A DNA stretch of 44,468 nt, taken from the NCBI GenBank assembly GCA_015228875.1, contig JADGCS010000026.1, positions 1 through 44,468 on the forward strand, read 5' to 3'. The stretch comes from Deltaproteobacteria bacterium. Lineage in GTDB: Bacteria > UBA10199 > JADGCS01. Below the pieces are notes generated by a model. It had not been told where the DNA came from. It saw nothing but the letters and a program-made list of their open reading frames with translations, and made no database searches. Shown here piece after piece: positions 8,082-15,944 of the stretch (its first letter is position 1; each line of letters starts with the position of its first letter). Both the position numbers and the translations under genes were made by a program.

Positions 8082-8999
8082 GTGGAAGAAAAAATCGAAG
8101 AATACATCCATTATTTAAGGATCGAAAAACACCTCGCGGCAAAAACAATAGAGGCCTATGCCCACGATCTGGGTCTGTGGATCAATTTTATACAAAAACA
8201 GGGGCTCAAGGATTACGGGGCAACCGAGCAGATTCACTTTCTCGAATTCTCAATGATGCGCAGACAGGACGACGGGGTGTCGGTGACATCGCTTTCACGT
8301 AATCTTGTCTCGATCCGCAATTTTTATCATTTTTTAAAGGAACAGAACTACATCGCTACGGACGTCTCTCAACATCTTGATCTCCCCAAAATAGGTTTCA
8401 GGCTCCCAAAGTATTTGACACTCCGCGAGGTGGATCTTCTGCTCGAAAATGAGGGGGGCAATCATCAGGGCGGTAAAAAGGATTTTGCGTGGGCAAAGTG
8501 TGTACGCAATTATACCATGCTGCAGGTCTTGTATGCCACGGGTTTAAGGGTCTCTGAGCTTGTCAGTCTCAAACTTAACGATATCAACCTGCAGTCCGGC
8601 TTTGTACTTGCCTTTGGCAAGGGTTCCAAGGAGCGCTATGTCCCCATGGGGAGTGTGGCGGTGGGGGCGGTGGAGGCATACTATCAGGCGGCCCGGTTAA
8701 GGCTGATGGGCAAGGCAAAATCGGGGTACGCGTTTGTAGGCAGGAGGGGCATGCCCGTCACACGGCAGACATTCTGGAAATATTTAAAAGGGAGGGCAAG
8801 GCAGACCGGGATCAAAAAGCAAATCAGCCCCCATGTGATTCGTCATTCATTTGCAACGCATCTGCTCGAAAATGGTGCCGACTTACGATCTGTCCAGATC
8901 ATGCTGGGACATGCCGATATTTCAACCACGCAGTTGTACACGCATATTACCAGGGATCATTTAAGAAGTGTGCATCAAAAATTTCATCCCAGGGGATAG
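8082..8999 (+). CDS. xerD: Tyrosine recombinase, XerD-like
   Basis: 305 aa from GTG 8082 (product starts VEEKIEEYIHYL, where the family normally begins); a TTG at 8055 would add 9 residues. The N-terminal SAM-like core-binding domain spans about 1-90. The catalytic domain shows the Arg in ATGLRVSEL, the beta-hairpin Lys in GKGSKERYVP, HxxR in HVIRHSFATHLL, the second His in LGHADIS and the nucleophile Tyr in TTQLYTHI. The tail HLRSVHQKFHPRG matches XerD more than XerC. Expected role: resolution of chromosome dimers at dif with a partner recombinase. It could also serve mobile elements, but the standard architecture argues for the housekeeping enzyme. No dif-like site was recognised nearby. 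Confidence 0.9.
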   Translation: MEEKIEEYIHYLRIEKHLAAKTIEAYAHDLGLWINFIQKQGLKDYGATEQIHFLEFSMMRRQDDGVSVTSLSRNLVSIRNFYHFLKEQNYIATDVSQHLDLPKIGFRLPKYLTLREVDLLLENEGGNHQGGKKDFAWAKCVRNYTMLQVLYATGLRVSELVSLKLNDINLQSGFVLAFGKGSKERYVPMGSVAVGAVEAYYQAARLRLMGKAKSGYAFVGRRGMPVTRQTFWKYLKGRARQTGIKKQISPHVIRHSFATHLLENGADLRSVQIMLGHADISTTQLYTHITRDHLRSVHQKFHPRG

Positions 9000-9002
9000 G
9001 GG

Positions 9003-9023
9003 GGCTGTCGGGAAACGCCCTGT
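9003..9023 (+). repeat. Solo MITE-like terminal repeat at left edge of the DarTG cassette
   Basis: CTGTCGGGAAACGCC (9005-9019) is the exact reverse complement of the right terminal repeat of the element at 11111-11306, and CCTGTTT continues the match to that element's left end. It sits 3 bp after the xerD stop. Together with the downstream element it brackets the whole hsdS'-darT-darG segment with inverted repeats. Confidence 0.75.
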
Positions 9024-9035
9024 TTCTCCGGCAGT

Positions 9036-9266
9036 TTGAAAATTCAGGTACAGGCAAGCGATCTCGAATGTGTCATCTCCCGCCTTGAACGCGAGATCGA
9101 ACTCCTCCGTGAATACCGCACGCGCCTTGTTGCCGATGCAGTAACCGGAAAACTCGACGTGCGTGAAGCGGCGATGGGATTACCAGAAGAAGTTGAACTT
9201 GATGTCAAAGAAGAAACAACTGATTTGGACGATGATGACGAAGTTGTTGATGAGGAGTCAATATGA
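9036..9266 (+). pseudogene. hsdS: HsdS C-terminal remnant (type I restriction specificity subunit)
   Basis: 76 residues that match only the extreme C-terminus of HsdS: a long helix ISRLEREIELLREYRTRLVA followed by DAVTGKLDVREAA and an acidic tail. In full HsdS (about 400-450 aa) this helix packs against the second target-recognition domain. Both recognition domains are missing here. TTG 9036 is the nominal start, though the frame stays open back to the xerD stop. The stop overlaps the darT start (ATATGA), so the remnant probably survives as the translational leader of darT. DarTG genes are known to sit in type I restriction loci. Confidence 0.85.
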
Positions 9267-9931
9267 GCGGATCGATTCCCAAGGAACCAAAGATCTATCA
9301 CATTGTTCATGTTGATAGGCTGGCTTCAATTATTTCAGAAGGCAACCTATGGTGTGATGCAGAAATTGCTCGACGTTTTTCTGAGGGTACCAAGATTGGC
9401 ATGGGCACCATTAAACAAAGACGATTAAATGAGCTTAAACTTTCAAGTCACCCGGACTTACATGTGGGTGACTGTGTGCCGTTCTACTTTTGTCCACGGT
9501 CGGTTATGTTGTTTGTGATAAGCAGAGCAAATGACAAAGAGCTTGCCTATCGTGGTGGACAGGGACCCATCATTCATTTAGAGGCTGACTTGAAATATGC
9601 CGTTGCTTGGGCAGAAAAACAGGGATTGAGATGGGCATTTACGCTTTCGAATGCTGGAGCGTATTATTTTGAGGATAGGTCTGACCTGACAAAACTGGAC
9701 GAAATAGACTGGAATGCAGTGCAGGAAAAAAGAGATTGGCGACGATGCAAAGAAGGCAAACAGGCTGAGTTTTTGATTGAATCACGATTTCCTTGGGAGT
9801 TGGTGACTCGCATTGGTGTTAATTCATCAACAGTGTGTAACCAAGTAAACGAAATTCTTCGGTCAGTAGTGCATAAGCCATCAGTTCAAATCGTAGAAGA
9901 TTGGTATTATAAAGCAGGAGGTTCAAAATGA
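9263..9931 (+). CDS. darT: DarT, ssDNA thymidine ADP-ribosyltransferase toxin
   Basis: 222 aa, the normal length of the DarT (DUF4433) family. DarT transfers ADP-ribose from NAD to thymidine bases in single-stranded DNA, blocking replication; in phage defence this aborts infection. Visible signatures are the N-terminal IYHIVHVDRLASII segment of the NAD pocket, the basic RRLNE region near 53-56, and the catalytic Glu in KQAEFLIES (Glu169, equivalent to the known DarT catalytic Glu). No key residue seems lost. It is coupled by 4-nt overlaps both to the HsdS remnant upstream and to darG downstream, which keeps toxin and antitoxin in step. Confidence 0.93.
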   Translation: MSGSIPKEPKIYHIVHVDRLASIISEGNLWCDAEIARRFSEGTKIGMGTIKQRRLNELKLSSHPDLHVGDCVPFYFCPRSVMLFVISRANDKELAYRGGQGPIIHLEADLKYAVAWAEKQGLRWAFTLSNAGAYYFEDRSDLTKLDEIDWNAVQEKRDWRRCKEGKQAEFLIESRFPWELVTRIGVNSSTVCNQVNEILRSVVHKPSVQIVEDWYYKAGGSK

Positions 9932-10998
9932 TAGAATACAAAAAAGGTAACATTCTTGCAGAAGATGCCGAAGCGTTGGTTAATACAACAAACTGCGTTG
10001 GCATTATGGGACGTGGCATAGCGCTTCAGTTCAAAAATACTTTTCCTGATAACTTCAAGTCCTATGCTACTGCTTGCAAGCGAGACGAAGTTCAGCCGGG
10101 ACGGATGTTTGTATTTGAAACGGGTCGTTTGGACAATCCCCGTTACATTATTAATTTTCCCACCAAACGCCACTGGAAGGGCAAAAGCAGAATGACAGAT
10201 ATAGACGCTGGCCTTTCTGCGTTGGCTTTAGAAATCAAGTCACGAAAGATTTGCTCTATTGCTATACCACCGCTTGGTTGCGGACTAGGTGGATTAGATT
10301 GGACAGAGGTACGTCCCCGCATTGAGGTGGCACTGCAAGGTTTAGACAATGTACATATTGTTGTCTTTGAACCCGATAATACGCAGGCAGAGGTACGAAA
10401 AAACATATCCAGAGATGTTCCGTCAATGACAGCCGGACGAGCAGCACTGGTTGGTCTGATGGATCGGTATTTGGGTGGACAACTCGACCCCTTTATTACG
10501 TTACTCGAGGTACATAAACTCATGTATTTTCAGCAAGCGGCAGGAGAACCACTGAAATTAAACTTTGCAAAGGGACCATTTGGACCTTATGCCGAAAATT
10601 TACGGCATGTGCTCAAAGCGATAGAAGGACATCTTGTGTCTGGGTATTCTGACGGGGGAGATACTCCGGACAAGCAACTGACTTTGGTGCCAGGGGCTCG
10701 TGTGGATGCTGAGGCGTTTCTTGAAAATAAAACTGACACAAAAAAGAGGATGGAACAGGTTGCAGAACTTGTTGAAGGTTTTGAAACGCCATTTGGTTTG
10801 GAACTCCTATCGACTGTTCATTGGATTATGAACAAAGAATCCGTTGTCTCTGTAGATAATGTGGTGGCGCAAACCTATGCTTGGAATGATCGAAAGAAAA
10901 AGTTTACCGAACGTCAAATTGCGTTGGCGGTTAATGTGCTTTCACAGAAGGGGTGGACTGAAAAAATCATTAATGCACGACTATCCAGAAGAATATAG
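9928..10998 (+). CDS. darG: DarG, macrodomain antitoxin of DarT
   Basis: 356 aa. Residues 1-155 are a macrodomain (KGNILAEDAEALVNTTNCVG, then GRGIALQF and PPLGCGLGGLDW) that removes ADP-ribose from thymidine in DNA. Residues about 165-350 are the C-terminal domain found in full-length DarG, which also binds and inhibits DarT. It starts in an ATGA overlap with darT. Both domains look complete, so the pair is likely functional. An alternative reading, a stand-alone macrodomain hydrolase, is ruled out by the adjacent DarT and by the C-terminal domain. Confidence 0.92.
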   Translation: MIEYKKGNILAEDAEALVNTTNCVGIMGRGIALQFKNTFPDNFKSYATACKRDEVQPGRMFVFETGRLDNPRYIINFPTKRHWKGKSRMTDIDAGLSALALEIKSRKICSIAIPPLGCGLGGLDWTEVRPRIEVALQGLDNVHIVVFEPDNTQAEVRKNISRDVPSMTAGRAALVGLMDRYLGGQLDPFITLLEVHKLMYFQQAAGEPLKLNFAKGPFGPYAENLRHVLKAIEGHLVSGYSDGGDTPDKQLTLVPGARVDAEAFLENKTDTKKRMEQVAELVEGFETPFGLELLSTVHWIMNKESVVSVDNVVAQTYAWNDRKKKFTERQIALAVNVLSQKGWTEKIINARLSRRI

Positions 10999-11110
10999 AC
11001 CCGAAGAGATTCTTGTTGAAGATTATCATCAGCAGGATTTTTTTGAAATTAACGAAAGCCATGTGGATTGTGTGCGGTGTTACACAGTCGCAAGTACGGA
11101 AACTAAATAG
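10973..11110 (+). CDS. Small acidic ORF overlapping the darG end
   Basis: 45 codons, starting at an ATG inside the last codons of darG and reading MHDYPEEYRPEEILVEDYH; it ends TAG immediately before the MITE-like element. Overlap with darG suggests translational coupling. I recognise no family. It may be a genuine fourth gene of the cassette or the 5' stub of a longer gene cut by the repeat insertion at 11111. The acidic, Tyr-rich start looks coding rather than random, but confidence is low. Confidence 0.4.
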   Translation: MHDYPEEYRPEEILVEDYHQQDFFEINESHVDCVRCYTVASTETK

Positions 11111-11306
11111 TGTCTGTTGGGAAAGGCCCTGTTTTGAAGTAAAACGAGCGAATCGTCATCGCGAGCGGTGCGTTGCGGTGGACATGACGGGGTCATGTCT
11201 AACGCTGTGCGCCCACGCGGCGATCTCCTGAAATCAATTGGTTGCGGGAGATTGCTTCGTTGTTTTACTCCTCGCAATGACGAAAAGCGGCGTTTCCCGA
11301 CAGACT
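11111..11306. mobile_element. MITE-like palindromic element (~196 bp)
   Basis: The ends are imperfect inverted repeats: TGTCTGTTGGGAAAGGCC on the left, and GGCGTTTCCCGACAGA on the right. Inside is a long, imperfect fold-back containing CGTCATCGCGAGCGG near the left and CTCGCAATGACG near the right. It also holds the perfect palindrome GACATGAC-ggg-GTCATGTC. It encodes no protein. The CGTCATTGCGAG...GCAATCTC class of fold-back repeat is widespread in bacterial genomes. It lies between the DarTG cassette and the M50 protease gene. Confidence 0.75.
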
Positions 11307-11340
11307 CCTGGGGCAAAACAGTTCATACAGGATTATAAAC

Positions 11341-12009
11341 ATGGAAACAGAGACTCTCTTAAGCAAATTGATTATTGTGATCCTCTTTATGCCGGGATTT
11401 TTGTTTTCACTCTCCTGTCACGAGGCGGCCCATGCCTACGCCGCTTTTAAGAGGGGTGATCCCACTGCCAAAAACCTTGGCAGGGTGACGCTTAACCCCA
11501 TCCCGCACACCGATATCCTTGGCACACTCATTTTGCCGATCATGGGGATCTTTACCGGGTTCTTCTTTGGCTGGGGTAAACCTGTGCCGGTGGATTATCG
11601 CAATCTTAAAAATTACAAGCGTGACGCGTTGTGGATCTCGGCGGCAGGGCCGTTGTCAAATTTTTTGCTTGCCCTTGTCTTTTCGGGTCTGGTGCATCTT
11701 TATGTTTTTTTTCTCGATGCGATCATCAACATGACTTCCATCACAGCCGCAGGTCTTTTTTTCTGGGCTTTAAAGAGTTATGTGTATCTTAATCTTGCCC
11801 TGTGTTTTTTTAATCTGATCCCCATTCAACCACTCGATGGCAGCAAGATTCTTTTTGGAATACTGCCTGATGACACGGCACACAAGATCGACGCCATTTC
11901 GCGACGATACGGTATGGTGATCCTGATCGTTCTTATCATGACAGGCGCATTTAAGTATATATTGTGGCCGCCTGTTGATTTTATTGCGGGGATTCTTGTT
12001 GGCGGTTGA
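11341..12009 (+). CDS. M50-family site-2-type membrane zinc metalloprotease
   Basis: 222 aa with at least five hydrophobic segments. The zinc motif HEAAH (HExxH) lies in the first membrane region near residues 27-31. The second motif, NLIPIQPLDGSKI (NxxPxxPLDG), is near 160-172 and supplies the third metal ligand. This is the compact PDZ-less M50 form, similar to B. subtilis YwhC-type proteases, which cut substrates within the membrane. Substrates cannot be told from the sequence. A prolyl-rich leader is absent and ATG 11341 is the only sensible start. Its 3' end overlaps the convergent rlmE gene by 29 bp. Confidence 0.9.
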   Translation: METETLLSKLIIVILFMPGFLFSLSCHEAAHAYAAFKRGDPTAKNLGRVTLNPIPHTDILGTLILPIMGIFTGFFFGWGKPVPVDYRNLKNYKRDALWISAAGPLSNFLLALVFSGLVHLYVFFLDAIINMTSITAAGLFFWALKSYVYLNLALCFFNLIPIQPLDGSKILFGILPDDTAHKIDAISRRYGMVILIVLIMTGAFKYILWPPVDFIAGILVGG

Positions 12010-12601
12010 GTGAGAGGGCGACGAGGTAAATTTCTGTCGAAGACTGTCTGGTCGCTTCAGGGACAACGCTGACGAGTTTTTTAAAATATTTTTTTGTCTC
12101 TCTTCTTAATTCTTCTACCTCACCGCCCGGAAAGAGTTTGCATAAAAAATTGCCGCCGGTTTTGAGAATTTTGGCGGCAAAGAGCATCGAGGTAAGGCAC
12201 AACTCGTAAGACCCAAAGCGGTCCCTGAATTTTACACCCGAGATATTGGGGGAGAGGTCCGAGATCACCCAGCTTGCGCCCTTGTGTGCCCGTTCCAGAA
12301 TTTTGTGCTGGTTTTCAATGGCTGTAAAATCCCCCTGGATGAAAAGGGTCCCTTCTTTTTTGGGATATTTGAGGGGGAGGAGATCAATACCAATGAGGGT
12401 CCCGTTCCCCTTAAGGCGCTCCTCTGCGACCTTAAGCCAGCCGCCCGGCGCGCAGCCCAGATCAATGATGGTGGCCCCGCTTTTAAAAATTTTAAACCGG
12501 TCATCGAGCTCCATGATCTTGTAGGCGCTTCTTGCAGGGTAGCCCTCTTTTTTTGCCTTGTTGTAAAAGCGGTCTTTTCTTTCAAATTGTTTTTTTGCCA
12601 T
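11981..12601 (-). CDS. rlmE: 23S rRNA 2'-O-methyltransferase RlmE (FtsJ/RrmJ)
   Basis: 206 aa from the ATG at 12601 (MAKKQFERKDRFYNKAKKE), the canonical RlmE N-terminus. A longer in-frame form from 12703 would add a hydrophobic leader that does not belong to the family. RlmE methylates the 2'-O of U2552 in the 23S A-loop late in 50S assembly. Visible: SAM loop IIDLGCAPGGWLKVA, and the K-D-K-E catalytic tetrad in SAYKI, ISDLSPNISG, FLCKLFPGG and TEIYLVAL. The basic N-terminus binds rRNA. The gene converges on and overlaps the M50 protease gene by 29 bp. Confidence 0.93.
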   Translation of the reverse strand: MAKKQFERKDRFYNKAKKEGYPARSAYKIMELDDRFKIFKSGATIIDLGCAPGGWLKVAEERLKGNGTLIGIDLLPLKYPKKEGTLFIQGDFTAIENQHKILERAHKGASWVISDLSPNISGVKFRDRFGSYELCLTSMLFAAKILKTGGNFLCKLFPGGEVEELRRETKKYFKKLVSVVPEATRQSSTEIYLVALSLNRQQESPQ

Positions 12602-12817
12602 TGGGGTCTCCATACCCATGTTGCATGATTGGGTTGGGGGTGTGCTCGCTAAAATCATCCACAAAAAAACACAAGCCAAAAGCGCTGCCTTAAAAACCAG
12701 CATGATAACAAGAAGATGGTGAAAATAAAGTTTTTATAGAGAAATGACGAGTGGCATCAATATTGCTATGATAAGGTGTATGTGTCTGGAAAGGCGTGTT
12801 GTATTCATGCATAGGGA

Positions 12818-12903
12818 TTTCAAAGTCGACAGAGCGCGGGTGCATTCCGCGCAAAATGGAGGAATTCAACCGCGTCATAGTCAAGTGAGTCACTTGATTT
12901 TTT
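12818..12903 (+). repeat. Dispersed ~80-bp hairpin element, copy B
   Basis: Plus-strand copy: TTTCAAAGTCGACAGAGCGC, then a GCGCGG/CCGCGC stem, GGAGGAATTCAACCGCGTC and the terminal hairpin CAAGTGAGTCACTTG followed by ATTTTTT, which resembles an intrinsic terminator. It ends 12 nt before the ATG of the following gene and just before that gene's AAAGGAGA ribosome site. It could therefore act as a leader attenuator. The other copies are at 7927-8005 and 18829-18911. Confidence 0.9.
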
Positions 12904-12915
12904 AAAGGAGAGATT

Positions 12916-14805
12916 ATGAGTGTTTCACAGGTTAACGTGCAATTAGAATCCCTGGGGCTGGATTTAAGTGTCACGGATTTTATCAATCTCGCTGAGGATG
13001 AGGTCGCTCTCGAAAAAAAGATTGATGAGATCATCGAAACCCACCCGGACCTTGTCCTCGAAGAGGTAAAGGCAGAATTTAAAAAAGCCATCGATGAAGC
13101 GATCAAGGGGCTCAAGGAGCTTGAAGAAAGGGCAGATGAAGAGGCTGATATTTGTGATGATGAGGATGACGAAGAGGGTGAAGACGAATGGAAGGCAGAA
13201 AAAAAAGAGCTCGATGCCCTGCAGAAGACCCTTAAGGGTGTTGATGATGAATTCGAAGGCGCCTTTGAAGAGGCGATGGCAAATTACGAACTGCATCATA
13301 TTGTCACGAACAAACAGGATGACATGGTGGATTTTGCGAACACGCACTATGTGGATGGCGATGTTATTGATGTCGAGTTGACCGGCGGGACGATCCTTGC
13401 AGAGGGAGAGAGGGAAAAAGAAGAGGAATACGTACCGGGTAATTATGATAACGACCAAGCCGGATTGATTACCCACAATGATTATGAAAAGTGGCTCACG
13501 ACAAAGGAAACAGAACGACTGGACAAATCGCAGAGGTTTTATCTTAAACTTGATTTTGGAGACAGGATCACCGGGATTACTTATGCTGGCGGTGTTGCCA
13601 CCTTTACGGTCCAGAAGAACAACGGCGCGACGGTGACCTGCCACATCAAAGGGCTGGAGTCCAAGGGGTGTCTGATCAAGATGATGAGCCCTGACACAGA
13701 GTTTGTGAGTGATGCTGTTTTAAAGACACTCCCCGATGAGCTGTTAAAGGTGTTGCACAAGGGTGAGGACGACACAGATCTTTACCATGTTTTTAATCAA
13801 CCCACCGCAGAAGACAAACGGGGAAACATCCAGTTTTACTCCAAGGTAACGGAGGGGATAGAGGCCGCTGTCGATGCCCACACCTCTGGTGTTGACAGGG
13901 AAAAGGTACTCGAAAAAACACGCGAGTACATCGGATGGATCTTTGATGCCTTTAATGAAGGTGCCGAATACGGTCTGGATACCGCATGGGCAAAGGTGAT
14001 GACCGACATGGCCACTCTCGACCCTCAAATAAAAAAAGACGTTGCACAGGCGATCATGATGTCTTTTGCCCTTAACGCCGATCAGGCAACCTTTGGTCTC
14101 ATCATGCAGTTTGCCATTAAAAAGATCGAAGGCATTTATCTTGAAGACGGTGCATTGGATGCAGAGGAGATGAAGTACATTATATTTATGGAGAACCATG
14201 TGGGTGTGGCGGGTTTGTATGGTGGCACCGATTTCTGGGACACAGATGCAAAACCCGCGGAGGGTGATTTACAGCAAAGTTGCAATCAGATTGGTTATGT
14301 CTTTGCATCCAATCAGGCGGGGTTCCCCTTCATTATTCCGGGGAGTGTCTGGGATAACAGGGCAGAGTTAGAGGCCGGGATACAGGGGTATCTGGAACTT
14401 GTGGGCCAGGTCCCCTTTGCAGAAGAACACCCGATGGCGCGGCAGAGGCTCGAGGATGTGAGCACGGAGGGACAAAAGGCCGGCGAGGTTGGTATGCTGT
14501 TCAAGGACTTGATGACGGTTCTCAATGCGGCTGTCCAAGCCAAGGTTGTAGATGAAGAGGGACAAACACACTACGACCTTGATGCGTTTAATCAACTTCT
14601 GAGCGATAACAGCGCACTTCTTGTTAATCTGACAGAGGCGCAGATTGCGGCCTTCAAGGATGCTCTTTTACTTGCCGGTGCTCCCGTGGCGTTCAAAATG
14701 GCGGCGAGTATCGCCTATGATCGTGCAAACGGCATGACGGAGGGACACGCAGGAGTCTTTGGTTTAGTCCACTATCTTTCAGAGAGCAACCGTGTATTTG
14801 GGTAA
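12916..14805 (+). CDS. Large acidic protein of unknown function
   Basis: 629 aa with a good ribosome site (AAAGGAG) 5 nt before ATG 12916. No signal peptide or membrane segment is visible. Residues about 55-110 are a highly charged coiled-coil-like stretch with an acidic run (EEADICDDEDDEEGEDEW). Residues 140-230 look beta-rich (ITGITYAGGVATFTVQKNNG), and the remainder is helical. The acidic run could bind Ca or a basic partner. I recognise no domain. It is monocistronic between a terminator-like repeat and the convergent EEP gene. It resembles the other lineage-specific proteins here (27386-31864, 33774-34736) only in lacking known relatives. Confidence 0.8.
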   Translation: MSVSQVNVQLESLGLDLSVTDFINLAEDEVALEKKIDEIIETHPDLVLEEVKAEFKKAIDEAIKGLKELEERADEEADICDDEDDEEGEDEWKAEKKELDALQKTLKGVDDEFEGAFEEAMANYELHHIVTNKQDDMVDFANTHYVDGDVIDVELTGGTILAEGEREKEEEYVPGNYDNDQAGLITHNDYEKWLTTKETERLDKSQRFYLKLDFGDRITGITYAGGVATFTVQKNNGATVTCHIKGLESKGCLIKMMSPDTEFVSDAVLKTLPDELLKVLHKGEDDTDLYHVFNQPTAEDKRGNIQFYSKVTEGIEAAVDAHTSGVDREKVLEKTREYIGWIFDAFNEGAEYGLDTAWAKVMTDMATLDPQIKKDVAQAIMMSFALNADQATFGLIMQFAIKKIEGIYLEDGALDAEEMKYIIFMENHVGVAGLYGGTDFWDTDAKPAEGDLQQSCNQIGYVFASNQAGFPFIIPGSVWDNRAELEAGIQGYLELVGQVPFAEEHPMARQRLEDVSTEGQKAGEVGMLFKDLMTVLNAAVQAKVVDEEGQTHYDLDAFNQLLSDNSALLVNLTEAQIAAFKDALLLAGAPVAFKMAASIAYDRANGMTEGHAGVFGLVHYLSESNRVFG

Positions 14806-14840
14806 ATCCCGTATCTCCTGTCGCCTTGTATTTTTAAACT
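14803..14840 (+). repeat. Dispersed ~35-bp intergenic motif, copy 1
   Basis: TAAATCCCGTATCTCCTGTC followed by GCCTTGTATTTTTAAACT. It begins at the stop codon of the preceding gene. Related copies are at 27144-27182 and 33354-33385. No hairpin is obvious. Function unknown. Confidence 0.6.
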
Positions 14841-14852
14841 GCCGCTTCCAGT

Positions 14853-15944
14853 TTAATGCATGTCACGGGTTTTGTATTGATCCCTTTTTAACACCATCAC
14901 CAGCGGAAAATGATCCGAGATCTGCTGTGTGTCAAACTGACGCACGGCAAAGCCTGTTGTTTTAAATTGCGGCGATACAAAAAAATAATCGATGGTCCTG
15001 TCAGGTGCATCCCCGTTGTTTGGAAAATGTGTAAAGTACTTTGAGCGGTCAGTACCGTTGAGTTGTTGTGGTGTTGGAAAGACCTGATATTGCCCAAACA
15101 GCGGTTGGATTTCTGTGTGTGCGCTGTACAATACCCTGTTTTCCTGTGTGAGCAGATCACGGGCAAAACCCGGTGGCAGCAGATTAAAATCCCCGCCGAT
15201 GATCCATGGTATTTTCGCCTTGTTTTTTTGGGATAAAAGGCTGTCAACAAAGGCAACCTGCTCTTGCATGGTATTTGTCCCCTGTGCAAAGGCGTCAAGG
15301 TGTGTTGTCATAATGGACACGGCGCTGCCGTCTTCTGAAGGCAGGATGGCCTCAAGGATGGCACGTTTAAACTGCAGGTGGCGCACAAAGAAATTATGGG
15401 GCATCAGGGGGAGTTGATAGCGCAGGGCCTTGCTGATCCTGTATTTGGAGATGATGGCGAGTTTCATCCCGACACTCCCCATGATTTTTGGGTGCGGGAC
15501 AAAGGCGGCCTTCCAGTAAAAGGTGCTGGTGTGACAGGGATAGTCTTTGCCCATCGTGGAGAGCAGCGATTGAAGCTGATCCAGATAGTCTGTCCTCGCG
15601 GCCTCGTCGTCTAGTTCCTGCAATAGAATAATGTCGGGGTTTTCGTGACGGATGATCTGGATCACGGCTTGCATGGTTTGCTGAACGTCCCGTGCCTCGG
15701 GTCTTGTGTCCGGTCCGGACCCGTCGGGCGTGTCGTAGAAGAACACATGTTTCTTTCCTGCCATGTACTGCACGTTCCAATTGAGTATTTTGATATGGCG
15801 GTCAACGGGGAGTGCCGGAGTCAAAGGGTCGCAGAAAACTCGTTCTGTCTCGATGTTGTCGGGGTGGTAGGTTGAGAGCCAGAATGCAGGGACGGCGGAG
15901 AGGCAGATAATGAGAGCAAGGGCTGTCAGGGATTTTTTAAGCAC
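14853..15944 (-). CDS. Endonuclease/exonuclease/phosphatase-family protein, exported
   Basis: 363 aa starting at GTG 15944, which lies inside the 3' end of the response regulator gene (19-nt overlap, so coupled). Residues 4-25 are a signal/anchor segment (LTALALIICLSAVPAFWLS). The EEP fold motifs are all present: LNWNVQYM, the metal Glu in IILLQELDDE, the catalytic His/Asp in TTHLDAF, IIGGDFNLLP, and the final SDHFPLV with TIDYFFVS before it. The family cleaves phosphodiester or phosphomonoester bonds in nucleic acids, lipids or inositol phosphates. With export, an extracellular nuclease or phospholipase-like role is likeliest; the substrate is not decidable here. It is the last gene of the kinase operon. 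Confidence 0.88.
   Translation of the reverse strand: MLKKSLTALALIICLSAVPAFWLSTYHPDNIETERVFCDPLTPALPVDRHIKILNWNVQYMAGKKHVFFYDTPDGSGPDTRPEARDVQQTMQAVIQIIRHENPDIILLQELDDEAARTDYLDQLQSLLSTMGKDYPCHTSTFYWKAAFVPHPKIMGSVGMKLAIISKYRISKALRYQLPLMPHNFFVRHLQFKRAILEAILPSEDGSAVSIMTTHLDAFAQGTNTMQEQVAFVDSLLSQKNKAKIPWIIGGDFNLLPPGFARDLLTQENRVLYSAHTEIQPLFGQYQVFPTPQQLNGTDRSKYFTHFPNNGDAPDRTIDYFFVSPQFKTTGFAVRQFDTQQISDHFPLVMVLKRDQYKTRDMH

Noticed and set aside
7930-8118. A shared peptide reading (THLTLTRLNSSILRGMHPRS type) in three places
   Set aside because: The common peptide is just the dispersed 80-bp element read in one frame. The copies sit in opposite contexts, and the sequence conservation follows the hairpins rather than codon positions.
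9003-11306. Treating the whole DarTG block as a proven transposon
   Set aside because: No transposase is encoded between the repeats and no target-site duplication could be confirmed. It is kept as a hypothesis only.
12601-12703. Signal-peptide-like N-terminal extension of RlmE
   Set aside because: The extension is hydrophobic, has no ribosome site and precedes the canonical MAKK start. RlmE is cytoplasmic.
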